A DNA stretch of 11,481 nucleotides from NCBI GenBank assembly GCA_902495985.1, contig CABUZF010000021.1:1-11481 (forward strand), in the 5' to 3' direction. Position 1 is the first letter of the stretch. Every line of letters begins with the position of its first letter. Below, piece by piece: positions 1 to 6,961 of the stretch. The notes under the pieces are model-generated. The model was not told the origin of the DNA, did no database searches, and worked only from the letters and a program-made list of their open reading frames with translations. A program made the position numbers and the translations under genes. This stretch comes from an uncultured Collinsella sp. (GTDB taxonomy: Bacteria > Actinomycetota > Coriobacteriia > Coriobacteriales > Coriobacteriaceae).

Positions 1-616
1 CGACTGCACCACTCTCGAGCTGCATAAACGCCGTGTTGTACTCACCGATGGTATCGAGCGTGGCAAACGTCGCGGCCAGATCCTTCTGGTCGCCCTCGAG
101 CACGTCCTGTGCGGCGGAATCAGTCTGGGTAATCACGGTCTTGCCGGCAAGATCGTCCCAGCTCTTGATACCCGCGTCCTTCTTGACCACCAGCACCTGC
201 TCGTTGAGCATGTACGGCTCGGAGAACGTGTAGTCGTCCTCACGGCCCTCCATGGTAAAGCCGTTCCAGATGCAGTTGATGGCGCCCGAGTTAAGCAGCG
301 TATCCTTGGCGTCCCAGTCGATGGCCTCGTACTTGACCTCCCAGCCCTGCTTATCGGCAACAGCCTTGGCCAGATCGAGATCAAAGCCGGTGTACTCGCC
401 ATCGTCGCCCACAAAGCCGTACGGAGGATAGGACTTATCAAAGCCCACCACGAGCTTCTTGGACTCCGCAGCGCCCTTCACATCCTTGGCTGCAGCAGAA
501 CCGGCAGCGGAACCCTTACCGGCACCACCACCGCAGCCTACCAGGCCAAGACCTAGAACCGTAGCGAGCGAACCGGCTAGACCAACAAACTGACGACGAG
601 ACATATCGGTATTCAT
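1..616 (-). CDS. Amino-acid ABC transporter substrate-binding lipoprotein (partial, C-terminus outside window)
   Basis: This is an extracytoplasmic solute-binding protein of family 3 (SBP_bac_3), which captures an amino acid and delivers it to an ABC permease. About 205 codons are present and the C-terminus lies beyond the left edge. The N-terminus carries SRRQFVGL at residues 6-13, which resembles the twin-arginine signal consensus. A hydrophobic stretch follows, then the lipobox LVGC with the lipidated cysteine at residue 28. A Gly/Ala/Ser linker leads to the binding domain, starting near residue 54 with LVVGFDKSYPPYGF, then GFDLDLAKA and the family-typical YTFSEPYM. The ATG at 616 was chosen because AAGGGGG sits 6 bases upstream; a second in-frame ATG (residue 5) is possible but worse placed. 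Polar versus other amino-acid specificity cannot be told from this part. Permease and ATPase genes are not visible and may lie to the left. Family assignment is secure; substrate is unknown. Confidence 0.93.
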   Translation of the reverse strand, partial: MNTDMSRRQFVGLAGSLATVLGLGLVGCGGGAGKGSAAGSAAAKDVKGAAESKKLVVGFDKSYPPYGFVGDDGEYTGFDLDLAKAVADKQGWEVKYEAIDWDAKDTLLNSGAINCIWNGFTMEGREDDYTFSEPYMLNEQVLVVKKDAGIKSWDDLAGKTVITQTDSAAQDVLEGDQKDLAATFATLDTIGEYNTAFMQLESGAV

Positions 617-634
617 GGTATTCCCCCTTGGTGG

Positions 635-654
635 CACTTTAGTTAAGTAAAGTG
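635..654. promoter_or_regulatory. Dyad in the leader of the substrate-binding protein gene, candidate operator
   Basis: CACTTTA (635-641) and TAAAGTG (648-654) form a 7-bp inverted repeat around GTTAAG. It lies between the predicted transcription start and the ribosome binding site. A half copy, CACTTTAG, recurs at 679-686 inside the promoter spacer, 44 bases away. A related 20-mer lies upstream of the aminotransferase gene at 4683-4702 (16 of 20 identical, all differences transitions). A repressor site is the simplest reading, but no regulator gene is in view. Confidence 0.4.
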
Positions 655-672
655 AGTCGTGTAACGTTCAGA

Positions 673-701
673 ATCATACACTTTAGCGTGATAGAGCACA
701 A
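673..701 (-). promoter_or_regulatory. Sigma70-type promoter for the substrate-binding protein gene
   Basis: Reading the minus strand, TTGTGC (696-701) is separated by exactly 17 bases from TATGAT (673-678). Transcription would start near 666, giving a leader of about 50 bases before the ATG at 616. The boxes are seen directly; promoter activity is inferred. Confidence 0.6.
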
Positions 702-708
702 GGCGAGT

Positions 709-847
709 TTGCCCGTCGCGTGAGGGGTGTGGGGGTTAAGTTTCCTGCTCTACAGTCCTGCTCACGACGGAGGCCACATTAAGTGGCCTCCTGTTCGTGC
801 GGAACTCGCGATAAACTTAACCCCCACACCCCTCACGCGGCGGGCAA
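709..847. repeat. 139-bp nested inverted repeat (MITE- or REP-like palindrome)
   Basis: The outer arms 709-743 and 813-847 are 35 bases each. They pair throughout except for one T-G opposition (716 with 840), which would be a wobble pair in RNA. Inside the 69-base interior is a second hairpin: GGAGGCCAC (769-777) against GTGGCCTCC (783-791) with loop ATTAA, extended by CACGA (763-767) against TCGTG (795-799). No T-run follows either arm, so it is not a classic terminator. It carries no coding capacity. I see no clear target-site duplication. It sits between two divergent promoters. Confidence 0.75.
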
Positions 848-911
848 CCGTCGTTGGGCTTATCACTGACACGATTAAACCGCTTGCATATCGTCTGCTG
901 GCTTGGCACGG

Positions 912-917
912 TACAAT
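912..917 (+). promoter_or_regulatory. Probable -10 box for the RlmD-like gene
   Basis: TACAAT at 912-917 would place the transcription start near 924, about 30 bases before the ATG at 955. No good -35 hexamer is found at 16-19 bases; TTGCAT at 884-889 is 22 bases away, which is too far. The call rests on the -10 box, the position, and the same hexamer appearing upstream of other genes in this window. Confidence 0.35.
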
Positions 918-954
918 ACTTGCAGCTTTAATTCATGAATTAGTGGAGTTATTG

Positions 955-2403
955 ATGGCAGAATCTCGTGCGGAGCGTAGGGCTCGTCGTGCTTTGGTGG
1001 AGGCGGCTGAGGGGTCGAAGGAGGAGAAATCTTCTACGAAATCCAAGTCTTCTAAAGCTGCAAAAAGCAAATCGACCAAGAACAGGGCTAAGACCAAGCG
1101 TTCTGACTCTCGCCGAGGCGGGGACAAAGCGCCTCGGACTCGTTCCAAGCGCCCGCATAATGATTCGGTTTCGTCTGCGCGTAAGGCTGTGGACCCCAAG
1201 TCTCCTTGTTCCATCATGAAAGCTTGCGGTGGGTGCACGGCGCTCAATCGTCCTTATAAAAAGCAGTTGGCAGCTAAGCAGGCTGCTATGGAGGAGCTTT
1301 TTGCTGCTCTTTGCGAGCGCGAGGGTATTAGCGTCGACCCCATTCGCGGTATGGGCGTCACCTTGGGCGACCCGGGCAAGTATCCTGCGCCGCGTGGCTT
1401 TCGTCATAAGGCTGCCACTCCCTTTGCTCCCGGTAAGGAGGGCACTGTCCGTTGCGGTTTCTTTGAGCGTGGCACGCACAAGATCGTTGCCGTACCCGAG
1501 TGTCCTGTCGAGGCGCCGGGCGCCCGTCAGATTCTCAACGGCATCGCGCGCGAGGCCGAACGTCTGCACATTCCCGCCTTTAACGAAGATAAGCACTTGG
1601 GCTTGCTTCGCTATGCCGTCGTTCGCTGTGGCTGGCGCACCGACCAAGTCATGGTCACCCTTGTGACCGCCCAGCGTGACTTGCCGCATGCGCAGGAGTT
1701 CTTTGAGGCCGTCGCGGCGCTCGATTCGCATATCGTCACCGTTGCCCAAAATATCAATGGCCGTCCCGGTAACGCCATCTTGGGTGAGGAGACTCGTATC
1801 GTCTATGGCGCCGAGTGCATGCGCGACCAGCTGCTCGGTTGCGAATTCGATATCTCCCCTACCGCGTTCTATCAGACCAATCCGCAGCAGACCGAGCTGC
1901 TCTATCAGCTCGCGATTGACGGCATGGACCTGCAGCAGGGTGACGTTCTTATGGACGCTTACTGTGGCAGCGGCACCATCGGTCTGTGCGCCGCGAAAGA
2001 TGCCCAGGACAGGGGTGTCGGCATTATGCTGCTCGGCGTGGAGCGCAACCCGGCGGGCATTGCCGACGCACGTCGCAATGCCGAGCTCAACGGCCTCACC
2101 CGCAGCGCCTGGTTTATGGCCGACGACGCCACCGATTACATCCTGGACGCCGCCGATAACAACGAGCGCGTTGACGTTCTCTCCATCGACCCGCCGCGCG
2201 CCGGCTCCACGCCCGAGTTTCTTGAGGCCGCCTGCGCTCTTAAGCCGCGTCGCATCACCTATATCAGCTGCAATCCCGTGACCCAAGAGCGCGACCTACA
2301 CCAGCTCCTCGACGGAGGCTATCGCCTGCTCAAGATCACGCCGGTCGACATGTTCCCTCATACCGACCACACCGAGACTGTCGCGGTCCTCGAGCGCCGC
2401 TAA
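955..2403 (+). CDS. rlmD: 23S rRNA / tRNA (uracil-5-)-methyltransferase, TrmA-RlmD family
   Basis: This enzyme transfers a methyl group from S-adenosylmethionine to C5 of a uridine in rRNA or tRNA. The protein is 482 residues. Fe-S ligands are C85, C91, C94 (C-X5-C-GG-C) and C183. The SAM-binding loop is DAYCGSGTIGL (334-344), IDPPRAG lies at 411-417, the catalytic cysteine is C439 in ISCNP, and the general-base Glu is probably E474 in HTETVAVLE. Residues 1-80 are low-complexity and rich in Lys, Ser and Arg; the usual N-terminal TRAM RNA-binding domain is not recognisable. The ATG at 955 has GGAG 7 bases upstream. An in-frame GTG at 727 would translate the inverted repeat and is rejected. The N-terminal coding stretch is less GC-rich than the rest. 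The family is certain, but the exact target (U1939, U747 or tRNA U54) is not; the symbol is given on family resemblance. Confidence 0.9.
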   Translation: MAESRAERRARRALVEAAEGSKEEKSSTKSKSSKAAKSKSTKNRAKTKRSDSRRGGDKAPRTRSKRPHNDSVSSARKAVDPKSPCSIMKACGGCTALNRPYKKQLAAKQAAMEELFAALCEREGISVDPIRGMGVTLGDPGKYPAPRGFRHKAATPFAPGKEGTVRCGFFERGTHKIVAVPECPVEAPGARQILNGIAREAERLHIPAFNEDKHLGLLRYAVVRCGWRTDQVMVTLVTAQRDLPHAQEFFEAVAALDSHIVTVAQNINGRPGNAILGEETRIVYGAECMRDQLLGCEFDISPTAFYQTNPQQTELLYQLAIDGMDLQQGDVLMDAYCGSGTIGLCAAKDAQDRGVGIMLLGVERNPAGIADARRNAELNGLTRSAWFMADDATDYILDAADNNERVDVLSIDPPRAGSTPEFLEAACALKPRRITYISCNPVTQERDLHQLLDGGYRLLKITPVDMFPHTDHTETVAVLERR

Positions 2404-2429
2404 TCCACCCCGGTAGATTTTTGGGACAA

Positions 2430-2461
2430 GAGGGGGGCGGCCCGTCTGGACCGCCCCCCTC
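2430..2461. terminator. GC-rich hairpin between convergent genes, probable bidirectional terminator
   Basis: GAGGGGGGCGG (2430-2440) pairs perfectly with CCGCCCCCCTC (2451-2461) around a 10-base loop. It lies 26 bases after the RlmD-like stop and 19 bases after the PHP gene's stop on the other strand. Neither side has a clean T-run (CACTTGGTTT on plus, TTGTCCC then AAAAA on minus), so efficiency is uncertain; the position supports shared use. Confidence 0.6.
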
Positions 2462-2480
2462 ACTTGGTTTATGAACGCCG

Positions 2481-3302
2481 CTACATGCCCTTGCGCAAGT
2501 CGCAGACGCCGGCTGCCGCCATCTCGCGCAGCAGCGTCTCGCGATCGCGCGTCACAATCAGGTCCAGTGGGAAGTGAATCTCGTCGAGCATCTTGCGGGC
2601 ATGGTCGAGCTTGCCAATTGCCATGCCAATGTGCGCATCGGTCGACACGCCAATACCCACGCCCAACTCGGCGCAGCGCTCGGCGATCTTGCGGCACACG
2701 TCCCAATGCTCAGCATCGTTGCCATGCTCAAGACTATGGTTATTGATCTCGATAATCTTGTGCTTGGCCTTGGCCGCCAGCAGTACCTCATCGATATCAT
2801 ACGGCACGCCCGAGCGCCCCGTATGCCCCAGCATGAACACCTTGGGGTGATCCAGGGCATTGATGTACATCTGGGTCGTCTGGGCGAGCGTCGCGCCTTC
2901 GGCAAACTGCGGGTTATGCACGCTTGCCACCAAATAATCCAAATTACGCGTCACCAAATCGAACAGCGAATGCTCACGACTATACGAATCGCCGGCGATA
3001 TCGAGCGAAACGGGAATGTCCTCGCCAAACAAGCTGCCGTCCAGCGAAACGATATCGGCCTCGGCGCCGCGAAGCACCAGCACGCCGCTCCAAATGCGCG
3101 GCCAGATATCCTGGTTAATAAAGAATTGGAAACTGCGCAGGTCATTGGGACAAGGCGTAACCATCGAGCTTAAATGATCGGCGGAACCGAGTACCTGAAG
3201 GCCGCGCTCTGCCGCCCAATAGATGTTCTCCTCAATGGTTGAGTACGCATGCGCAGAGAACATCGTATGAGTATGAATATCACAAGAAAGAAGGTAGGGC
3301 AT
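2481..3302 (-). CDS. PHP-domain metal-dependent hydrolase, YcdX-like phosphatase
   Basis: This is a 273-residue stand-alone PHP (polymerase and histidinol phosphatase) protein. The full metal-ligand series of the YcdX-type branch is visible in order: H10 and H12 (DIHTHT), H18, H43 (SADHLSS), E81 (RGAEAD), H129 (ASVHNP), H160 (LGHTGRSG), D222 and H224 (STDAH). Such proteins bind three metals and hydrolyse phosphoesters; the natural substrate is usually unknown. No signal peptide or membrane segment is seen, so it should be cytoplasmic. The ATG at 3302 was chosen because AAGGAG lies 5 bases upstream and the conserved first strand starts within ten residues. A longer frame reaching 3446 adds 48 residues with no family resemblance and overlaps the predicted promoter. 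A histidinol-phosphatase role is an alternative, but no his genes are nearby. Confidence 0.9.
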   Translation of the reverse strand: MPYLLSCDIHTHTMFSAHAYSTIEENIYWAAERGLQVLGSADHLSSMVTPCPNDLRSFQFFINQDIWPRIWSGVLVLRGAEADIVSLDGSLFGEDIPVSLDIAGDSYSREHSLFDLVTRNLDYLVASVHNPQFAEGATLAQTTQMYINALDHPKVFMLGHTGRSGVPYDIDEVLLAAKAKHKIIEINNHSLEHGNDAEHWDVCRKIAERCAELGVGIGVSTDAHIGMAIGKLDHARKMLDEIHFPLDLIVTRDRETLLREMAAAGVCDLRKGM

Positions 3303-3339
3303 CGGGTCTCCTTGTCCAGTATGGCCGTCGCGTATATTC

Positions 3340-3369
3340 ATTGTACGCATAGCTTTCGGCAGTCGTAAA
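3340..3369 (-). promoter_or_regulatory. Sigma70-type promoter for the PHP hydrolase gene
   Basis: On the minus strand TTTACG (3364-3369) is followed after 18 bases by TACAAT (3340-3345). The predicted start near 3333 leaves a leader of about 30 bases before the ATG at 3302. It indicates that the PHP gene can be transcribed independently of the upstream aminotransferase gene. Confidence 0.5.
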
Positions 3370-3402
3370 ACTGCTTCATCCCAATCACACAACGGCATAG
3401 AC

Positions 3403-3433
3403 AACGGGGTCTGGCTTAGCACCAAACCCCGTT
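3403..3433 (-). terminator. Hairpin after the aminotransferase gene, possible weak terminator
   Basis: AACGGGGT (3403-3410) pairs with ACCCCGTT (3426-3433) over 8 bp, with two extra G-C pairs inside the loop. It lies 28 bases after the aminotransferase stop. On the minus strand it is followed by GTCTATG, not a T-run, so intrinsic termination would be weak. Confidence 0.35.
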
Positions 3434-3461
3434 TCACGTAAAACATTGTAAGCAGAGCGCT

Positions 3462-4652
3462 TTACTTTGAACGATACTCGTCCGCCAACTGCTTCCAGGC
3501 AGGCAGTGAGTTGACGATAGTCTCGTAGCTCACGCAGTAACCCAAGCGGAACCAGCCCGGCATGCCAAAACTGTCGGAGGGCACTGCGAGCAGTTCGTAC
3601 TTCTTCGCGCGCTCGCAGAAAGCGTTCGCATCGGGCTCCAGCGCCTTCACCCACAGGTAGAATGCACCATCCGGCTCAACATAGGTGTAGCCGTACTCCG
3701 CCAGTGCATCGGTAAGCGCGGTGCGGTTGCGTGCATAGGCCTCAACGTCACTCGGCTCATCGATGCAATCGATAATCACGCGCTGAAAGAGCGCCGGAGC
3801 GCACACGAAGCCCAGCGTACGGGCGGCACCGGCAACGGCGGGCATTAGACGAGCTGCCTGAGGATTCGTATTGGGAACCAGGATCCACCCGACGCGCTCG
3901 CCCGGTAGCGAAAGCGACTTGGAATACGAGTAACACACGATGGTGTGCTCGTAGATCGAAGGCACCCAAGGTACCTCGGCGCCATAGACAATCTCGCGAT
4001 ACGGCTCATCCGAGATAAGCATGATCGGGTTCTCAGGATCGCGCTTGGCATTGACCTCGCACAAAACATCGGCCAGTCGCGTCAGGGTATCGCGCGTATA
4101 CACGGCACCGGTCGGGTTGTTGGGTGAGTCGATAATGACGGCAGCCGTCTTATCGGTAATCGCCTTGAGCACGTTATCCACGCTCAGCTGGAACGTATCT
4201 TCATCGGCAAGCGCCTCGACACACGTACAGCCGGCTTTCTCAATCCACACGCGATACTCCGGGAAGTACGGGGCGATAACAATGACCTCGTCACCCGGGT
4301 TCGTAACGGCATTGAGCGTGCAGGTGAGCGAAGCCGCCGCGCCCACGGTCATAAAGACATCCTTGCCCTCATAGCTCGTACCGAAGCGACGGTTGAGCGA
4401 CTCAGCCACGGCGGTACGGCACTGCGGCAGGCCCGGTGCGGGCGTATATCCGTGCAGCTGCTCGCTCGGCAGTTCAAGCGCCTTTTTGATGGACTCCGCG
4501 ACGGCAGCGGGAGCAGGAACACTCGGGTTGCCCAGCGAGAAATCGAACACGTTTTCCGCACCGATTTGCGCCTTGCGCTCAAGGCCATAGCTAAAAATCT
4601 CACGGATGATGGAGCTTTCCGCACCGCGAGCATACATAGTTTCGTTGATCAT
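3462..4652 (-). CDS. Class I/II pyridoxal-phosphate aminotransferase
   Basis: This is a 396-residue fold-type I aminotransferase related to aspartate and aromatic aminotransferases, moving an amino group between an amino acid and a 2-oxo acid. Visible motifs are SPNNPTG (176-182, cofactor and substrate contact), SDEPYREIVY with the cofactor-binding Asp at 215, SYSKSLSLPGER with the Schiff-base lysine at K245, and WFRLGYCVS with the carboxylate-binding Arg at about R369. The start at 4652 has AGGGG 5 bases upstream. A frame reaching 4751 adds 33 residues, 13 of which are translated from a REP-like palindrome, so it is rejected. There is no leader peptide; it is cytoplasmic. A dyad at 4683-4702 lies next to its -10 box and resembles one before the amino-acid transporter gene. 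Substrate specificity cannot be read from the sequence. Confidence 0.92.
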   Translation of the reverse strand: MINETMYARGAESSIIREIFSYGLERKAQIGAENVFDFSLGNPSVPAPAAVAESIKKALELPSEQLHGYTPAPGLPQCRTAVAESLNRRFGTSYEGKDVFMTVGAAASLTCTLNAVTNPGDEVIVIAPYFPEYRVWIEKAGCTCVEALADEDTFQLSVDNVLKAITDKTAAVIIDSPNNPTGAVYTRDTLTRLADVLCEVNAKRDPENPIMLISDEPYREIVYGAEVPWVPSIYEHTIVCYSYSKSLSLPGERVGWILVPNTNPQAARLMPAVAGAARTLGFVCAPALFQRVIIDCIDEPSDVEAYARNRTALTDALAEYGYTYVEPDGAFYLWVKALEPDANAFCERAKKYELLAVPSDSFGMPGWFRLGYCVSYETIVNSLPAWKQLADEYRSK

Positions 4653-4676
4653 CTGTTCCCCTTTCGCATAGGCGCT

Positions 4677-4702
4677 ATTGTACGCTTTAGTCGAGCAAAG
4701 TG
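4677..4702 (-). promoter_or_regulatory. -10 box plus overlapping operator-like dyad for the aminotransferase gene
   Basis: On the minus strand TACAAT (4677-4682) would start transcription near 4670, 18 bases before the ATG. Immediately upstream, 4683-4702 reads on plus as CGCTTTAGTCGAGCAAAGTG, an imperfect dyad (CTTT against AAAG) related to the 635-654 dyad. It occupies the spacer and -35 area, where no good -35 hexamer is seen, as might be expected at an activator- or repressor-controlled promoter. Confidence 0.4.
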
Positions 4703-4711
4703 CCGCAGCAA

Positions 4712-4773
4712 TGTTGATTGGGGACAGACTTAAATGCGTGAAAATGCTCATTTAAGTCTGTCCCCAATCAACA
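4712..4773. repeat. REP-like perfect palindrome with GGGGACAGAC core
   Basis: The arms 4712-4736 and 4749-4773 are 25 bases each and perfectly complementary, with a 12-base loop (4737-4748). The core GGGGACAGAC with its mirror GTCTGTCCCC resembles, from memory, repetitive extragenic palindromes mobilised by REP-associated (Y1, IS200-like) transposases. No transposase is in this window. It lies between the aminotransferase promoter and the ftsH terminator. It lacks a T-run and is separate from the neighbouring terminator. Confidence 0.75.
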
Positions 4774-4778
4774 AAGAA

Positions 4779-4810
4779 AAAGCCTCCGCAGGTTTCCCCG
4801 CGGAGGCTTT
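4779..4810 (-). terminator. Rho-independent terminator of the tilS-hpt-ftsH operon
   Basis: AAAGCCTCCGC (4779-4789) and GCGGAGGCTTT (4800-4810) pair perfectly over 11 bp around a 10-base loop. On the minus strand the stem runs into TTTTTC. It begins 11 bases past the ftsH stop codon. Confidence 0.9.
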
Positions 4811-4821
4811 CGCCACAAAGA

Positions 4822-6960
4822 CTATTTTTCGTCGTCGGTGTCGGCACCGGCATTGACGGCACAGTCATCGCCGGCATCATCGGATGCGGCCTCTGCATCT
4901 TCCTGCATGGCCGCCTGTGCAAATGCCGCGGCGTCCGCCGCCAGCTCCTCCTCGCTCATACGAGGCGCGCGCTTCTTGGTCGGCATACCGGCCGCTTTGG
5001 CATTGCGCTCCTCCTTGGCCGCCAGGATATCGCCCTCGCGCTCAAGGTAGGCATCCCACTCGTTGTCGAGCAGGGCGTTCACGGCGTCGCCTTCGACGGT
5101 CTCGCGCTCAAGCAGCACCTTCGCCATCAGATCGAGCTGATCGCGACGGGCATCCAAAATCTCGACCGCACGACGATGGGCTTCGCGCATGATGCGCTGA
5201 ACCTCGATATCGATGCGGCGTGCCGTCTCCTCGGAGTAATCCTGGTGATCGGCGTAATCGCGACCAAGGAACACCTGATGCTGCGCCTCGCCAAACACTT
5301 GCGTGCCCAGCTCCTCGCTCATGCCCAGACGCGTAACCATCTCGCGCGCCATCTTGGTCGCACGCTCCAGGTCGTTGCTCGCGCCCGACGTGATGTCATC
5401 GCACATGAGCTCCTCGGCAACGCGACCGCCCAAGAACACGGCAAGCTCGTCGAGCATCTCGTTCTTGGTCTTGAGGAAGTGGTCCTCCTGCGGAAGCTGC
5501 AGCGTGTAGCCCAGGGCCTGACCGCGGCTGACAATCGAGATCTTATGAACCGGATCGGAGTGCTCCAGGATGTGGCCCACCAAAGCGTGACCGCTCTCGT
5601 GGTAGGCAATCGTGGTGCGCTCGGCCTCGGTCATCACGCGACCCTTGCGTTGCGGTCCGGCAATCACGCGCTCCATCGACTCCTCGACCTCGTCCATCGA
5701 GATCACGGAACGATGACGGCGAGCGGCCAGCAGCGCAGACTCGTTGAGCAGGTTCGCCAAATCGGCACCAGTAAAGCCAACGGTCATCTGGGCAAGCTTC
5801 TCAAACTTAACGTCCTCGTCCATCGGCTTGTTCTCGGCATGCACGCGCAAGATCTGCTCGCGGCCCTTCACATCCGGACGGTCGACCGTAACCTGGCGGT
5901 CAAAACGGCCGGGACGCAGCAATGCCGGATCCAGGATGTCAGGACGGTTGGTCGCAGCGATCAGGATGACCGACTCGCTTTCCTCAAAGCCGTCCATCTC
6001 GACCAGCAGCTGGTTGAGCGTCTGCTCGCGCTCGTCGTGACCGCCGCCCAAGCCGGCTCCGCGCTGACGTCCCACAGCATCGATCTCATCGATGAAGATG
6101 ATCGACGGGGCCTGGGACTTGGCCTCCTTAAAGAGGTCACGCACACGGCTGGCGCCGACACCTACAAACATCTCGACAAAGTCGGAACCCGAGATGCTAA
6201 AGAACGGCACGCCCGCCTCGCCGGCAACGGCCTTGGCCAGCAGCGTTTTACCGGTTCCCGGAGGGCCAACCAGCAACACGCCACGCGGGATCTTGGCGCC
6301 CAGCTTGCGATAGCGATCCGGATCGCTCAAAAAGTCACGGATCTCCTCGAGCTCCTCGACTGCCTCGTCCACGCCGGCAACGTCTTCAAACTTGACCTTG
6401 GGGCGTGTGGCCTCGTTGGTCTTGGCGTTGGTCTTGCCAAACTGCATGTTCCTGTTGTTGGCGCCCATCATCTGGCGCATAAAGTAGAACATGATGGCGA
6501 TAAGGGCAATCGTCGGAAGCACACTCATCGCCAAGTCGCCCCAAAAATCGGGATCGTTGGTGTTGACGATGTACTTGGTATCGGAATGCTCCGCCATGAG
6601 CTCGGCAAGCGAATCGGAGCCGACATAGGTCGAGGAGAAGCTCTTGAGCTCGCTCGTATCGCCCTTGTCCTTCTTCGTCTTCCAGTAATGACCCGTCACG
6701 CTTCCGTCTTGAACCGTATAGGTCAGATCTTCGACGCGATCCTGCTTGATGGCGCTCACCATCTCGCTCGTCGCGAGCTTAACGGTATTGCTGGAATTGG
6801 CAAAGCCGGAGCCCATGTTAAAGAAGGCGTAGCCCAGAAGCGCGCAAGCCAAAATAAAATACAGCCAGCCCGTACGCGTGGGCTTCTTGCCTCCGGGCAT
6901 CCCCGGGATCTTTGGGTCCCGGGGAGTCTGGGAATTGTTGTCGTTACGGTCGTCGGGCAT
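4822..6960 (-). CDS. ftsH: ATP-dependent zinc metalloprotease FtsH
   Basis: FtsH is a membrane-bound AAA+ protease that unfolds and degrades membrane and short-lived cytoplasmic proteins as a hexamer. The protein is 712 residues. Transmembrane segments lie at about 31-48 and 143-165, flanking an extracytoplasmic domain. The AAA module has Walker A GPPGTGKT (232-239), Walker B IIFIDEID (287-294), pore loop FVG (265-267) and a second region of homology ending in RPGRFDR (349-355). The protease zinc site is HESGH (454-458), with D530 in ASNDLERAT the likely third ligand. The last 50 or so residues are an Ala/Asp/Glu-rich acidic tail. The ATG at 6960 follows the hpt stop by one base. Its best ribosome binding site, GGAGG, lies inside the last hpt codons 12 bases upstream, which is long and suggests translational coupling. 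All catalytic residues are intact. Confidence 0.98.
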   Translation of the reverse strand: MPDDRNDNNSQTPRDPKIPGMPGGKKPTRTGWLYFILACALLGYAFFNMGSGFANSSNTVKLATSEMVSAIKQDRVEDLTYTVQDGSVTGHYWKTKKDKGDTSELKSFSSTYVGSDSLAELMAEHSDTKYIVNTNDPDFWGDLAMSVLPTIALIAIMFYFMRQMMGANNRNMQFGKTNAKTNEATRPKVKFEDVAGVDEAVEELEEIRDFLSDPDRYRKLGAKIPRGVLLVGPPGTGKTLLAKAVAGEAGVPFFSISGSDFVEMFVGVGASRVRDLFKEAKSQAPSIIFIDEIDAVGRQRGAGLGGGHDEREQTLNQLLVEMDGFEESESVILIAATNRPDILDPALLRPGRFDRQVTVDRPDVKGREQILRVHAENKPMDEDVKFEKLAQMTVGFTGADLANLLNESALLAARRHRSVISMDEVEESMERVIAGPQRKGRVMTEAERTTIAYHESGHALVGHILEHSDPVHKISIVSRGQALGYTLQLPQEDHFLKTKNEMLDELAVFLGGRVAEELMCDDITSGASNDLERATKMAREMVTRLGMSEELGTQVFGEAQHQVFLGRDYADHQDYSEETARRIDIEVQRIMREAHRRAVEILDARRDQLDLMAKVLLERETVEGDAVNALLDNEWDAYLEREGDILAAKEERNAKAAGMPTKKRAPRMSEEELAADAAAFAQAAMQEDAEAASDDAGDDCAVNAGADTDDEK

Positions 6961-6961
6961 C

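Noticed and set aside
709..847. Large inverted repeat as a bidirectional terminator
   Set aside because: No T-run follows either arm, and no gene ends nearby; both flanking genes start on either side.
949..2286. 445-codon open frame on the minus strand opposite the RlmD-like gene
   Set aside because: It is antisense to a gene with complete catalytic motifs, shows no recognisable domain, and is of the kind expected opposite GC-rich coding sequence.
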